From contig JAUXSF010000035.1 in NCBI GenBank assembly GCA_030679955.1, positions 33,943 through 97,942 of the forward strand: a stretch of DNA of 64,000 nucleotides. Direction: 5' to 3'. Every line of letters starts with the position of its first letter. The stretch's first letter is position 1. The notes below the pieces were generated by a model. The model searched no databases. It saw only the letters and a list, made by a program, of their open reading frames with translations, and was not told where the DNA came from. Shown piece after piece: positions 1-11,912 of the stretch. This DNA is from Chlamydiales bacterium (lineage in GTDB: Bacteria > Chlamydiota > Chlamydiia > Chlamydiales > JAJFMA01). A program made the position numbers and the translations under genes.

Positions 1-1802
1 ATAAGGGATTCTATTTGTTGTTTTTGGCTACGACCGACATTAAGCTTGAGCCTTAGAGATTCCATTTGATGAATGAGCTCTCCTTGAAGAGCTGGTAAGC
101 TGGATGGAAGGTCAAATAGGTGAAAAGCGTAAAGCGTAAAGAGTTCCGGTAAATCCTTGCTGGCAAGTAGTTCGAAGATCTTATTCAAGGGGAGCCCGTC
201 AAACTGCGAAACAATAGTATGAACCTCGTCAGCTAAGCAGCGCTGAAAAGCGATCTTTTCGCGCGTGGACAAGGAGGAGAACGGCATGGAGCCCTCGGCC
301 AGGCATTTGAGCGCGTGCTCTCTCAATTCATCAAATTTATTTCTTACGCTAAGCTGTTCTTGTGGATTAAGCGGTTGAATATCTCGCCCTGTTAAGAATG
401 GAAGTATTTCCAAAAGATCCTCTCGAACAGAAAGGCTTCCCACATTTTTTGCATCTGAGGTTGATCTTGCTACAGGAACAAGTTCCTTTGGTGTTTCTAT
501 TTCGATTTGCGAGACCAAGCCTTTAAGGCTCGGATAGCTGTCTTCTATAGCAATAATGATTTTCCACAGTTTGCCTTGTTGTTTTACCTGCGTTAGGCGT
601 GGATCTTCCTCTTCTTCAGTCAAAAGCACTGAAGGGGCTTCCTTTGATACTAGACTGTCCATTTTCACAGCATTGTCAAAACTTGCCAGTCTTTCTAGGG
701 GATCATAGTGCTCGCTAAAGTGGGACTTCCATTTAGATTTAAAAAGTTTATATTCTAGGCTAGGAGGCAAATCTTCTTGAAATAAACTCAATTTCAACGC
801 TGCCGCCGAGCTGGCTAAATACGAAAGAAAAAAGGCCCGTGTGCTTAGAATGGTGTCTCTATCCCCAGATGTCGCTGTCGCTAAATCAGCTTCTCTTTCT
901 TTACCCGCGCAGACAAACCTGTCAATTTCAGACTGCGTCTTGCTAAATTCACCTAACTCTTTCGATGCCTCAATTATCATTGGAATGCCTATAGCTACAG
1001 CGGTGGTAGACGCCCATAGAAATGGAGAAAATAACAACCCGAGCGTCCCGTAGCCCATAAGGGCATAACCTGCAATAGGCTTATATGAAAACCGGTTGTA
1101 GACCTCCAACTTTTGCTCAATCGCGCCAACGATTTGGTTCTCTCCTCTTTCAATAGCGCGCCTAATTAATGATTCAATCTTTTCATGATCTGTCTTGTCA
1201 TGGCTGTGCTTCAGACGTAAGTGCTCTATCTCGTGTAGAAGTACGCCCTTTAAAGTGGACAATTCGTTAGGGAAATCAAAACCACCTGCCAATGCAAATT
1301 TGACAAGGTCCTTGGGATCGACCTGACTTAACTGATTATAAATCTGCTGTAATGAAAGGCCGTCAAATTGACGTGAAAAAATTTCTAAATCTTTTGAACA
1401 ATGTTTTACGAGCGCTACTCTTTCAGCCAATGATAGTGATTCGCTTAATGAAGCTCCACGTGGTGGCCCGTTCATGCATTTTTCTGTAAACTCTAAGAAC
1501 CTTTGTTCGATGTCTTTGATCTCTTCTTCAGAAGAGTCAAATTGCTCCAATATTTCTCGCCAGAGATAAACTGTGTTCACGCCGTCGCTGCAGGTGGCAG
1601 CAAGTGGAGAACTTCGCATCTCCGCGCTGTTGCTGTTCATGGGGACTAGGCGCTGGACGATACCTTTTAGGTGGGGATACTTCTGCTCAAGATCTAGGAT
1701 AACTTTCCATAGGCGCCCGAGTTTCTTGGTCTCTAAAAGGCGTGGATCGTTGTTGCCTGCGCGGAGTTGGGGCTTCTCACTTGATAACGCTAATGAATTC
1801 AT
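1..1802 (-). CDS. Unrecognised membrane protein with a duplicated module (3' end outside window)
   Basis: An uninterrupted minus-strand reading frame runs from an ATG at 1802 to the window edge, giving 600 codons without a stop, so the C-terminus is missing. I do not recognise the family. The protein has two related modules, roughly residues 19-220 and 397-600. Both begin with a DPRL motif followed by LWK, both contain a QFDGL segment about 130 residues later, and both end with an LRLK...IESL segment. Between them, around residues 240-275, is a long hydrophobic stretch, probably two membrane helices. An HEIEH sequence near residue 190 resembles a zinc-protease HExxH motif, but the second module has HQMES at that place, so I do not call a protease. 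No clear ribosome binding site precedes the ATG, and the upstream DNA is very AT-rich. Confidence 0.75.
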   Translation of the reverse strand, partial: MNSLALSSEKPQLRAGNNDPRLLETKKLGRLWKVILDLEQKYPHLKGIVQRLVPMNSNSAEMRSSPLAATCSDGVNTVYLWREILEQFDSSEEEIKDIEQRFLEFTEKCMNGPPRGASLSESLSLAERVALVKHCSKDLEIFSRQFDGLSLQQIYNQLSQVDPKDLVKFALAGGFDFPNELSTLKGVLLHEIEHLRLKHSHDKTDHEKIESLIRRAIERGENQIVGAIEQKLEVYNRFSYKPIAGYALMGYGTLGLLFSPFLWASTTAVAIGIPMIIEASKELGEFSKTQSEIDRFVCAGKEREADLATATSGDRDTILSTRAFFLSYLASSAAALKLSLFQEDLPPSLEYKLFKSKWKSHFSEHYDPLERLASFDNAVKMDSLVSKEAPSVLLTEEEEDPRLTQVKQQGKLWKIIIAIEDSYPSLKGLVSQIEIETPKELVPVARSTSDAKNVGSLSVREDLLEILPFLTGRDIQPLNPQEQLSVRNKFDELREHALKCLAEGSMPFSSLSTREKIAFQRCLADEVHTIVSQFDGLPLNKIFELLASKDLPELFTLYAFHLFDLPSSLPALQGELIHQMESLRLKLNVGRSQKQQIESL

Positions 1803-1888
1803 AATTATACAACTGATTCGAATTAATAATAATTAAATCATTTAATCATTATTGTTAATTAAAATCAATTATTTTTAATTGTAGCTTG

Positions 1889-2254
1889 TTATAATGAACT
1901 ATTCTTAATCTGTATGATATATGCCTCAAGTACATCATCAGAAAGGTTGACGCTGTTATGACCCTCTAAATAGGGATCGATGGGGCGGAAAACAGCTTCG
2001 CCTGTGGGAAGCGGGATCTCTGAACTTGTGCCGTCAGGTTCGAAACGCTTAATGGTACCACCCTGGATAGCAATGACAATGTGGGGGTATTCATCTCGGT
2101 GAAAGCCTGTTGTTTCTCTTGGGTCCAACTTAAACTTGGACAAGCATATAGACTGATTTTCAAAGACAATTGTGTGCTCAATAGAATAGCCACAGATGGG
2201 CAGAATACTAAAAAGAAGGTATTTTGTTAGCGCTACGCACTTAAAAGTACTCAT
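1889..2254 (-). CDS. Small exported cupin-like protein
   Basis: The 121-residue product starts with a hydrophobic segment (residues about 8-23) that resembles a signal peptide or membrane anchor. The remainder looks like a single cupin beta-barrel: a TGFHRDEYPHIVIAI segment resembles cupin motif 1, followed by a short glycine turn and a second strand cluster containing PTGEAVFRP and a late histidine. Some of the usual metal-binding histidine/glutamate set is present, but I cannot confirm metal binding. It stands alone, divergent from glgB. The enzymatic or binding role is unknown; cupins of this size are often small-ligand binding proteins. Confidence 0.6.
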   Translation of the reverse strand: MSTFKCVALTKYLLFSILPICGYSIEHTIVFENQSICLSKFKLDPRETTGFHRDEYPHIVIAIQGGTIKRFEPDGTSSEIPLPTGEAVFRPIDPYLEGHNSVNLSDDVLEAYIIQIKNSSL

Positions 2255-2422
2255 TAGCCATCACTCGATGATTTTTTTGGAACGGTATTAAGCAGAGTTT
2301 TGTCTTTATCTTCAATATCCCGGATAACTTGCACTGCCGGTTTAGCCAGCATTTATGTAAAAATTCCTTTGATTCTTAACACCTCCTCTGCAACTCTGGG
2401 CAAAGCAAAAGAGGGTGATCAA

Positions 2423-6597
<4,175 letters not shown>

Positions 6598-6663
6598 AAT
6601 TTTAACGCAAAGTCGCAAAGATAGAATTTTCGTCGCGCCTATGCGTCTTTGCGTTAAATTCTG
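6598..6663. repeat. Palindromic intergenic repeat, TTAACGCAAAG family, copy 1
   Basis: The stretch begins TTTTAACGCAAAG and ends CTTTGCGTTAAA, with further CGC and AAAG units inside, so it can fold into a long imperfect hairpin. It lies exactly between the convergent genes ligA and miaB, where it could serve as a two-way terminator. Five further copies occur at 13530, 21594, 35263, 49590 and 63825. Confidence 0.85.
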
Positions 6664-6665
6664 TA

Positions 6666-7991
6666 CTAACTTACGAGATCGCCAATCATTGTCTGTTTGG
6701 TGTAGCTATGTAGCTTAACTTTTTGGAACGAGCCGATAAGCTCCGGTCCGCCAGGGAATACGACGTGCTTCCAGCACGATGTGCGGCCCTTGACGAACTT
6801 CTCATCGTGTCTAGTGATCTTTTCGACCAATACTTCGACTTCTGTACCTAAGAAAGCTTGGCGCTCCTCAGCATAGATCTCTTCCTGCAGGGCCAAGAGC
6901 CTTTTGTGACGCTCCTGTTTTACCTCTTCAGGCACATCATCGCGCCAACGCATTGCAGGGGTTCCTTTACGCGGGCTATATGTGAATATGAAGGCCATAG
7001 AGAAGCGTATTTCCTTCATACGCTGATAGGTTTCCTCGAAATCTTCATCGCTCTCTGTTGGGAAGCCGACAATGATATCTGTTCCTAAAGCAGCGTTAGG
7101 AACTAGCTCGCGAAGCATCTGTACCTTTTCAAGGTATTGTTCGACAGTATAGATGCGGTGCATCTTCTTCAAAATACGGTTTGAACCGGCTTGAAGCGGG
7201 AAGTGAACGAAGTCGCACAAGCTTTTCAGGGATCCAATGGCTTGCATGAGCTCGCGAGTGATATCCACAGGGTGGCTAGTCATAAAACGAATGCGTCCCA
7301 TACCTGGAAGGGCATCTAATCGGTACAGCAAATCGTGGAAGAGGCAATTCCATTCAGGCTGGTCTTTGCCAAAGCTATTGACGTTTTGACCTAAAAGGGT
7401 GAACTCTTTGTAACCTTGGTCGATCAGGCGACGACACTCTTCCACGATTTCGTCAGGCGAGCGCGATACCTCTGGACCACGTGTATAGGGGACAACGCAG
7501 TAAGTACAAAATTTGTCGCAGCCGCGGATAATGGGTACATGAGCCTTGATGGTGTCCTCACGGCTGGCGCCTACGTAGTCAAGTTCGTGTGAAAAGCGCT
7601 CATCGGTACGAATGGTTGGTTTACCAGAGGAAAGAACATCATCCAAGACCGCATCGAGTTGGTGGATGTTGTTAGTTCCTAAAACAAAGTTGATATGAGG
7701 AAGTTTTAGAAACAACGAATCTTTTTTTGCATTGGCCATGCAGCCGGTCACGCCGATGATCGCATCGCGTTTCTTTGTGTTCTCTAAAAGACCCAGTTTA
7801 CCCATGGCTTTTCGCTCCGCCAGGTCTCGGATAGAGCAAGTATTAAATATGAGGAGGTCCGCGTCGTATTCATCAACGGTGCGTTGTAGGCCTCTACGCT
7901 CTAACATGCCGGCCATGACCTCTGAGTCATTTTCATTCATTTGACACCCGTAGGTGCGTATATAAAATTTTTTAAGGTCGGCCATGTGCAT
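6666..7991 (-). CDS. miaB: tRNA-2-methylthio-N6-dimethylallyladenosine synthase
   Basis: MiaB is a radical-SAM methylthiotransferase that modifies adenosine 37 of tRNAs reading codons that start with U. The 441-residue product has the N-terminal UPF0004 domain with cluster cysteines C16, C52 and C84, the radical-SAM CxxxCxxC motif (C158, C162, C165) in RGCDKFCTYC, and a C-terminal TRAM domain from about residue 370. The start could also be the ATG two codons later (MADLKK). It converges on ligA and diverges from the element upstream of rplM. Confidence 0.96.
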   Translation of the reverse strand: MHMADLKKFYIRTYGCQMNENDSEVMAGMLERRGLQRTVDEYDADLLIFNTCSIRDLAERKAMGKLGLLENTKKRDAIIGVTGCMANAKKDSLFLKLPHINFVLGTNNIHQLDAVLDDVLSSGKPTIRTDERFSHELDYVGASREDTIKAHVPIIRGCDKFCTYCVVPYTRGPEVSRSPDEIVEECRRLIDQGYKEFTLLGQNVNSFGKDQPEWNCLFHDLLYRLDALPGMGRIRFMTSHPVDITRELMQAIGSLKSLCDFVHFPLQAGSNRILKKMHRIYTVEQYLEKVQMLRELVPNAALGTDIIVGFPTESDEDFEETYQRMKEIRFSMAFIFTYSPRKGTPAMRWRDDVPEEVKQERHKRLLALQEEIYAEERQAFLGTEVEVLVEKITRHDEKFVKGRTSCWKHVVFPGGPELIGSFQKVKLHSYTKQTMIGDLVS

Positions 7992-8053
7992 AATTCGTTT
8001 TTTAAGTGTAAAGTGACGGGCATTGTAGCTTTCCTTTGGTCATTTTGCAAGCC

Positions 8054-8410
8054 TAAGACCCAGATTGCTACCAAAACCTCATCTAGAACTTTGTGAAGTA
8101 CACCAGATATGGTTTTACGCCACGAAAGCGAGGGTCGTCCCTTGCTGAGAGGCGTGGAGCCATAGATGGTGCGCTTCGTAAAGTTCTAGATGAGTGAACC
8201 TTGCCACAAAAATGAAGCACTGTAGGCGAGGATGAAACAAAATATTTTTATGAGAAATCCATTTTCCGTCCGGCTCTTTCTGTTATTTTAGTCCATTTGC
8301 TAGGTCTTGGTTTTCGCCAAGGGATGAACCCTTGCCTTCAAACCAAGACTACGCAGCTTAACCAAAATAACAGACGTGTACCGCAAGTTTTGGTAGCAAT
8401 CTGGGTTTAA
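8054..8410. mobile_element. 357-bp element with nested long palindromes (MITE-like)
   Basis: The ends form a 24-bp inverted repeat (8054-8077 and 8387-8410, 22 of 24 matching) around CCCAGATTGCTACCAAAAC. Inside are two further long imperfect hairpins: 8078-8194, with arms of about 56 bases sharing CTCATCTAGAACTTT, and 8279-8374, with arms sharing TCTGTTATTTT and GTCTTGGTTT. Small open frames occur inside, but they are explained by the palindromes and I do not call them. The structure suggests a non-autonomous mobile element or a large structured locus between miaB and rplM. No target-site duplication was identified. Confidence 0.7.
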
Positions 8411-8444
8411 GGGAGGAAGTTTTGCTTTTTGCTGTAAAAAGGTG

Positions 8445-8473
8445 TTGGCAAAATGTGGAAAAGTCGCTATGAT
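8445..8473 (+). promoter_or_regulatory. Sigma-70-type promoter of rplM-rpsI
   Basis: TTGGCA (8445-8450) is followed after 17 bases by TATGAT (8468-8473), close to the consensus of the major sigma factor. The rplM start codon is about 50 bases downstream. Confidence 0.7.
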
Positions 8474-8522
8474 ATCGGCTTCATATTTGGTTAATTTATC
8501 TCTAAGTCGAAAGGGACTGAAC

Positions 8523-8963
8523 ATGCATTTACGGCAGAACACCCCGATGCTCAAGGTAGAAGAAGTAGAGCGCCAGTGGCTAGTCATCGACGCCAAGGGC
8601 AAAACTCTCGGACGCCTCGCATCGGAGATTGCAAAAATTTTACGTGGTAAACACCGTCCAGATTACACACCTCATGTTGACAGTGGCGATGGCGTCATCG
8701 TTATCAACGCGGGTGAAATTGCGGTAACGGGCAATAAAGAAGCTCAAAAGATTTACCGTAGTTATACGGGTCACATTGGCGGTATGCGTGAAGTTACCTT
8801 CCGCACAATGAAGGCTCGCAAACCTACCGAGATGCTGCGACGCGCGGTTGACGGTATGATTCCTGCAACTAAGCAGGGAAGAGCACAACTTAAGCGCTTG
8901 CGTCTATTTGCTGGTGCTGAACACGATTTGGCTGCGCAACAACCAATAAAGGTGAGTGTGTAA
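8523..8963 (+). CDS. rplM: 50S ribosomal protein L13
   Basis: L13 is an early-assembling protein of the large ribosomal subunit. The 146-residue product contains the family segments [19 protein letters not shown] and the [11 protein letters not shown]...DGVIVINA region. I chose the ATG at 8523 because it follows AAAGGGA at normal spacing and gives the usual L13 length. A longer frame from 8442 would start upstream of the promoter. rpsI follows one base after the stop, the conserved L13-S9 pair. Confidence 0.97.
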   Translation: MHLRQNTPMLKVEEVERQWLVIDAKGKTLGRLASEIAKILRGKHRPDYTPHVDSGDGVIVINAGEIAVTGNKEAQKIYRSYTGHIGGMREVTFRTMKARKPTEMLRRAVDGMIPATKQGRAQLKRLRLFAGAEHDLAAQQPIKVSV

Positions 8964-8964
8964 G

Positions 8965-9363
8965 ATGAAGAAAGAAATCGAAGAGTTTATTGGAACAGGT
9001 CGTCGTAAGACCGCTGTTGCGTCAGTTCGCCTACGTCCAGGTGCTGGTAAGATTAACATCAATGGCCGTGCTTTTGATGAATATCTACCACTAGACTTCC
9101 AACGTCAGACAGTTCTATCCCCATTGGATAAAGTGGCTAAGGCTGAAAACTACGATATGATCATCCGCGTTAAAGGCGGCGGCATCGAAGGACAGGTTAT
9201 TGCAATCCGTCTTGGTTTAGCTCGCGCTTTAGTGTTGGAGAACCAAGAAAGACGTCAGGACCTTAAAGTTGTTGGCTTCTTAACACGTGACTCTCGTAAG
9301 AGAGAGCGTAAGAAGTACGGCCAGAAAGGTGCCCGTAAGCGCTTCCAGTTCTCGAAGCGTTAG
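8965..9363 (+). CDS. rpsI: 30S ribosomal protein S9
   Basis: S9 is a small-subunit protein whose basic C-terminal tail reaches the P-site tRNA. The 132-residue product begins at an ATG one base after rplM, preceded by GGTGAG. It contains [13 protein letters not shown] at the N-terminus and ends in the characteristic KR-rich tail with a terminal arginine (FQFSKR). A GTG three codons earlier is a less likely start. A strong hairpin terminator follows. Confidence 0.97.
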   Translation: MKKEIEEFIGTGRRKTAVASVRLRPGAGKININGRAFDEYLPLDFQRQTVLSPLDKVAKAENYDMIIRVKGGGIEGQVIAIRLGLARALVLENQERRQDLKVVGFLTRDSRKRERKKYGQKGARKRFQFSKR

Positions 9364-9398
9364 ATTCTACAGATTGGCGATTTATCGCCTCTGTATCA

Positions 9399-9426
9399 AA
9401 CCTCGGCCTTTGCCGAGGTTTTTTTT
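9399..9426 (+). terminator. Rho-independent terminator after rpsI
   Basis: A nine-base stem, AACCTCGGC pairing with GCCGAGGTT across a four-base loop, is followed directly by a run of T residues. It ends the rplM-rpsI operon. Confidence 0.92.
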
Positions 9427-9450
9427 GCCTTGAGGGGTAGTAGACGAGGT

Positions 9451-9523
9451 GGACAAAGGACCTAAGTAAATATTAATCCTTCAGGTCCCTAAGGTCTCTT
9501 TCGTCCCTAAGGTCCCTATGTCC
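9451..9523. repeat. GGACCTAAGG-type palindromic repeat, copy 1
   Basis: Stuttering units such as GGACAAAGGACCTAAG on the left and GGTCCCTAAGGTC and TTTCGTCCC on the right form an imperfect inverted repeat. It lies between convergent rpsI and the PP2C gene. Related copies are at 18108-18190 and 28712-28830. Confidence 0.65.
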
Positions 9524-9530
9524 ATTAACT

Positions 9531-10820
9531 TTAAAGTGAAACAACCATAACAGAAATGTTATCGGTGGAGCCCGCATCGTAGGCGGCTTGGGCGATCTTA
9601 GCGGCGATGTCCGCCGACTTTAGTCCCTGGTCTTTGGCTTTCTTAACAGCATTTGCAGCTTGTTTTGAAGAGGCAACATCCCATAGTCCATCACAAGCGA
9701 TGATTAGCTCACTACCTGGCTGGATTTTATTTTTGGGAACCTTGGTTACCTTGGGCAAGGGTGATACACATGTTTTGCCACCACTTCCTAATACTCCTGT
9801 ATCCCCGATGGCTCTAGCAACGGCTAGGGTGCTATTAATGCGCGCCACGCCATGAACATCTGTTACCACCCCACCCCGTCTCTTGATACCTTTCTTGCAG
9901 GCAGAGTCATCGGGGTTTAGGTCTTTGCTTAGCTGCTGAACTGAATAGCCAATCAAAGGGAGGTTTGAGTCGCCATTCTTTAAGACGGCTCTGGAGTCGC
10001 CGGCGTTAGCTATCCAAAGGTCGCCATCGATAACAACCGCGAGTGTTGCAGTAGTACCAGCTTCGCCGCCATAAGCGCGATCAAGCTCTAGGAAGGTTTG
10101 GCGCAAGGCTTGGTATACCCCCGCATCGCTGACACCCTGTTTGCAGTACTTTGATAAGTTATATGAAAGATAGCTGCGCATATTGCGAGATACAAAGTGA
10201 GAGGCACCACTGCCGCCATGGCCGTCGAAAATACCAAAGGCTGAGGCTACCACTCTCTTATTGTGAGAGTGAAAAGAAAACTCCGTCGCTAGGTGATGAT
10301 CCTCCATGGAGGGACGTCGGCCTTGTAGCTCTGCTACACCGACACTTTTGCCACCGATATTGTAGGAGTCTGTGTAGCCTTGAAACTTAAGCACTGCCTT
10401 ATCTATAGCATGTCCAAAGGCTATGCCTGGCCAATCCCACCACTGCTGATAGCTAGCTTGGCTGGCAGCCTTGTGGATACGGCGGTCGATGACCTTAGAG
10501 TCTGTAACAGTGCGTAGGTCAAGTGAATGCTGGCTGTGATCGAAATAAAAGAGGACTCTCAGCGCAATGTCAACAACGATATTCACCACGGGAATCAGTA
10601 AAGCAACTCCAACCAAAGCAGAAAGGGTTCGCGTTGTCCAGTCGATGGTGGGAGCTAGCAATTTGCCACCAGCCAAGCTTCGCTGCGCTACATGTAAACC
10701 AGCTTCATTTTGGGTAAGGAACCCACATGCTCTTGACAGGTTCCTGAAGGCGTCACGGTACGGCAAGTCAATAAATAGTCTGAATTTTCCAAGCGTATAG
10801 TCATGTGTACAAGTATACAT
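9531..10820 (-). CDS. Membrane-anchored PP2C-type Ser/Thr phosphatase
   Basis: This 429-residue protein carries a PP2C (PPM) domain over about residues 160-429. Metal-binding and catalytic motifs are intact: E173-D174 in the SMEDHH motif, D199 in FDGHGG, D377 in ACDGLWD and D420-N421 near the C-terminus; GTTATLAVV and NAGDSRAVL are also present. The first 150 residues are unlike known PP2C enzymes and contain a long hydrophobic segment (about residues 65-90), suggesting a membrane anchor or a secretion-related N-terminus. The start follows GAGAGGAAA. Family members remove phosphate from Ser/Thr; with the kinase at 36.9 kb it may form a signalling pair, or it may act on host proteins. Both roles are inference. 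Confidence 0.9.
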   Translation of the reverse strand: MYTCTHDYTLGKFRLFIDLPYRDAFRNLSRACGFLTQNEAGLHVAQRSLAGGKLLAPTIDWTTRTLSALVGVALLIPVVNIVVDIALRVLFYFDHSQHSLDLRTVTDSKVIDRRIHKAASQASYQQWWDWPGIAFGHAIDKAVLKFQGYTDSYNIGGKSVGVAELQGRRPSMEDHHLATEFSFHSHNKRVVASAFGIFDGHGGSGASHFVSRNMRSYLSYNLSKYCKQGVSDAGVYQALRQTFLELDRAYGGEAGTTATLAVVIDGDLWIANAGDSRAVLKNGDSNLPLIGYSVQQLSKDLNPDDSACKKGIKRRGGVVTDVHGVARINSTLAVARAIGDTGVLGSGGKTCVSPLPKVTKVPKNKIQPGSELIIACDGLWDVASSKQAANAVKKAKDQGLKSADIAAKIAQAAYDAGSTDNISVMVVSL

Positions 10821-10886
10821 TTTCCTCTCCCTTACTCTCTTCTGGCCCCTGATGCAGTAATATAGTATCTCAGCGTCAAGATTAAA

Positions 10887-11909
10887 TTAAGTGAATCCAA
10901 AGGCTTTGGGTCCTACAAGTGCTAATCCCTCTGGAGTAGTCCATATTTTCGGTGAGGGCAAACGCACTAAAGAAACTCTAAGGCCATACCTAAGCGATTC
11001 GCTGGTGATTGGGGTGCCACTGTCCGTTTCCATTAGCATGAGGATATCGGGTGTGCAGCCAAGCGTCTCACTACCCCGACGAGCCAGTAGATATTCGTTT
11101 TGATAAATGAGCTCCACGTCATCAAGTTTAACTGTGCCTTCCAAGAATCCCGCCTTTACAGACTGATTCACATCGGTGATAGTGCCTTGGGCCAATAATG
11201 ACCCGGCTGTGGTTTCCAGAAGCGCTCTGACTGGATCACTTGAAGTAGTTCTGGCCTTTATGATAGTGCGTCCGATGCTGATGGCTTGCGAAACTGTTCC
11301 AGGAACTGTTGCGACCCTTGCTTCCTTTCCGCTCATAGAATAAAGCGCTACGGCACAGCTAGAGCCCATTGCCACTGTCACATGGCGTGCGAGGCGTTCC
11401 ATTTCCAAAGCGTTAGTTGCATCGATGGTTATTGTATTGCCACAGCAATCGGATAGGATTGCGGGACAGCAGGAAATACCCATAAGTTCGGCCGAACTCA
11501 TCTGCAATTGTGGGAACGCTCTTCCAATAAGATCTGCATCGAGAACAGGAAGGCCAAGACTGCCCGCGATTAATAGCGGGCAGAAGGCATTGGCGCCACC
11601 GATTTCCCCAGCCATGAGGGCTGTGGGCTTGCGCCCAAAGACCCTCTCAGCTGTGAGAACTAGCTGCAATAGCTCTTGGCTATTAGGTAGCTTTTCCGTG
11701 GATACCAAAGGTGCCCCCATAAGTCCTATGGGAAGCACCAGATCCTCGGATTGCAAGTCGTCGATACTGATAAGTGTGACGGGACCGAACTGTTCGATGG
11801 CATAGCGCGCCATGATGACTTCATTTGTTGGGTCACCACCGCCGCCGGAGCCAAGGATTGCACTGCCTAAGGCAAGCGCTTCTAGATCATCTATTGTAAG
11901 TTGTCTCAT
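10887..11909 (-). CDS. DUF917 family protein (thiohydantoin desulfurase-like)
   Basis: The 340-residue product matches the DUF917 family, with an N-terminal LGSGGGGDP signature and GEIGGANAFCPL, followed by VLDADLIGRAFPQ. A studied member of this family has been described as an S-methyl thiohydantoin desulfurase, and DUF917 genes commonly sit beside HyuA-type hydantoinases, as here. The start lies 3 bases after the stop of the unknown paralog upstream, so the two are almost certainly co-transcribed. Length is near the usual 350-370. The actual substrate cannot be read from the sequence. Confidence 0.85.
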   Translation of the reverse strand: MRQLTIDDLEALALGSAILGSGGGGDPTNEVIMARYAIEQFGPVTLISIDDLQSEDLVLPIGLMGAPLVSTEKLPNSQELLQLVLTAERVFGRKPTALMAGEIGGANAFCPLLIAGSLGLPVLDADLIGRAFPQLQMSSAELMGISCCPAILSDCCGNTITIDATNALEMERLARHVTVAMGSSCAVALYSMSGKEARVATVPGTVSQAISIGRTIIKARTTSSDPVRALLETTAGSLLAQGTITDVNQSVKAGFLEGTVKLDDVELIYQNEYLLARRGSETLGCTPDILMLMETDSGTPITSESLRYGLRVSLVRLPSPKIWTTPEGLALVGPKAFGFT

Positions 11910-11912
11910 CTC

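Noticed and set aside
1180..1250. HEIEH (HExxH-like) motif suggesting a zinc metalloprotease
   Set aside because: The duplicated module has HQMES at the same position and no further zinc ligand is evident.
2300..2422. 41-codon N-terminal extension of glgB from a TTG
   Set aside because: The ATG at 2423 has a better ribosome binding site and gives the usual GlgB length and catalytic positions.
8442..8522. N-terminal extension of L13
   Set aside because: The extension would start upstream of the TTGGCA/TATGAT promoter and L13 homology begins after 8523.
8300..8602. 100-codon minus-strand frame upstream of rplM
   Set aside because: It lies in the palindromic element and runs into rplM; no homology or ribosome binding site.
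9431..9530. Second terminator for the PP2C gene in the GGACC repeat
   Set aside because: The pairing is imperfect and no T-run follows on the minus strand, so it is listed only as a repeat.
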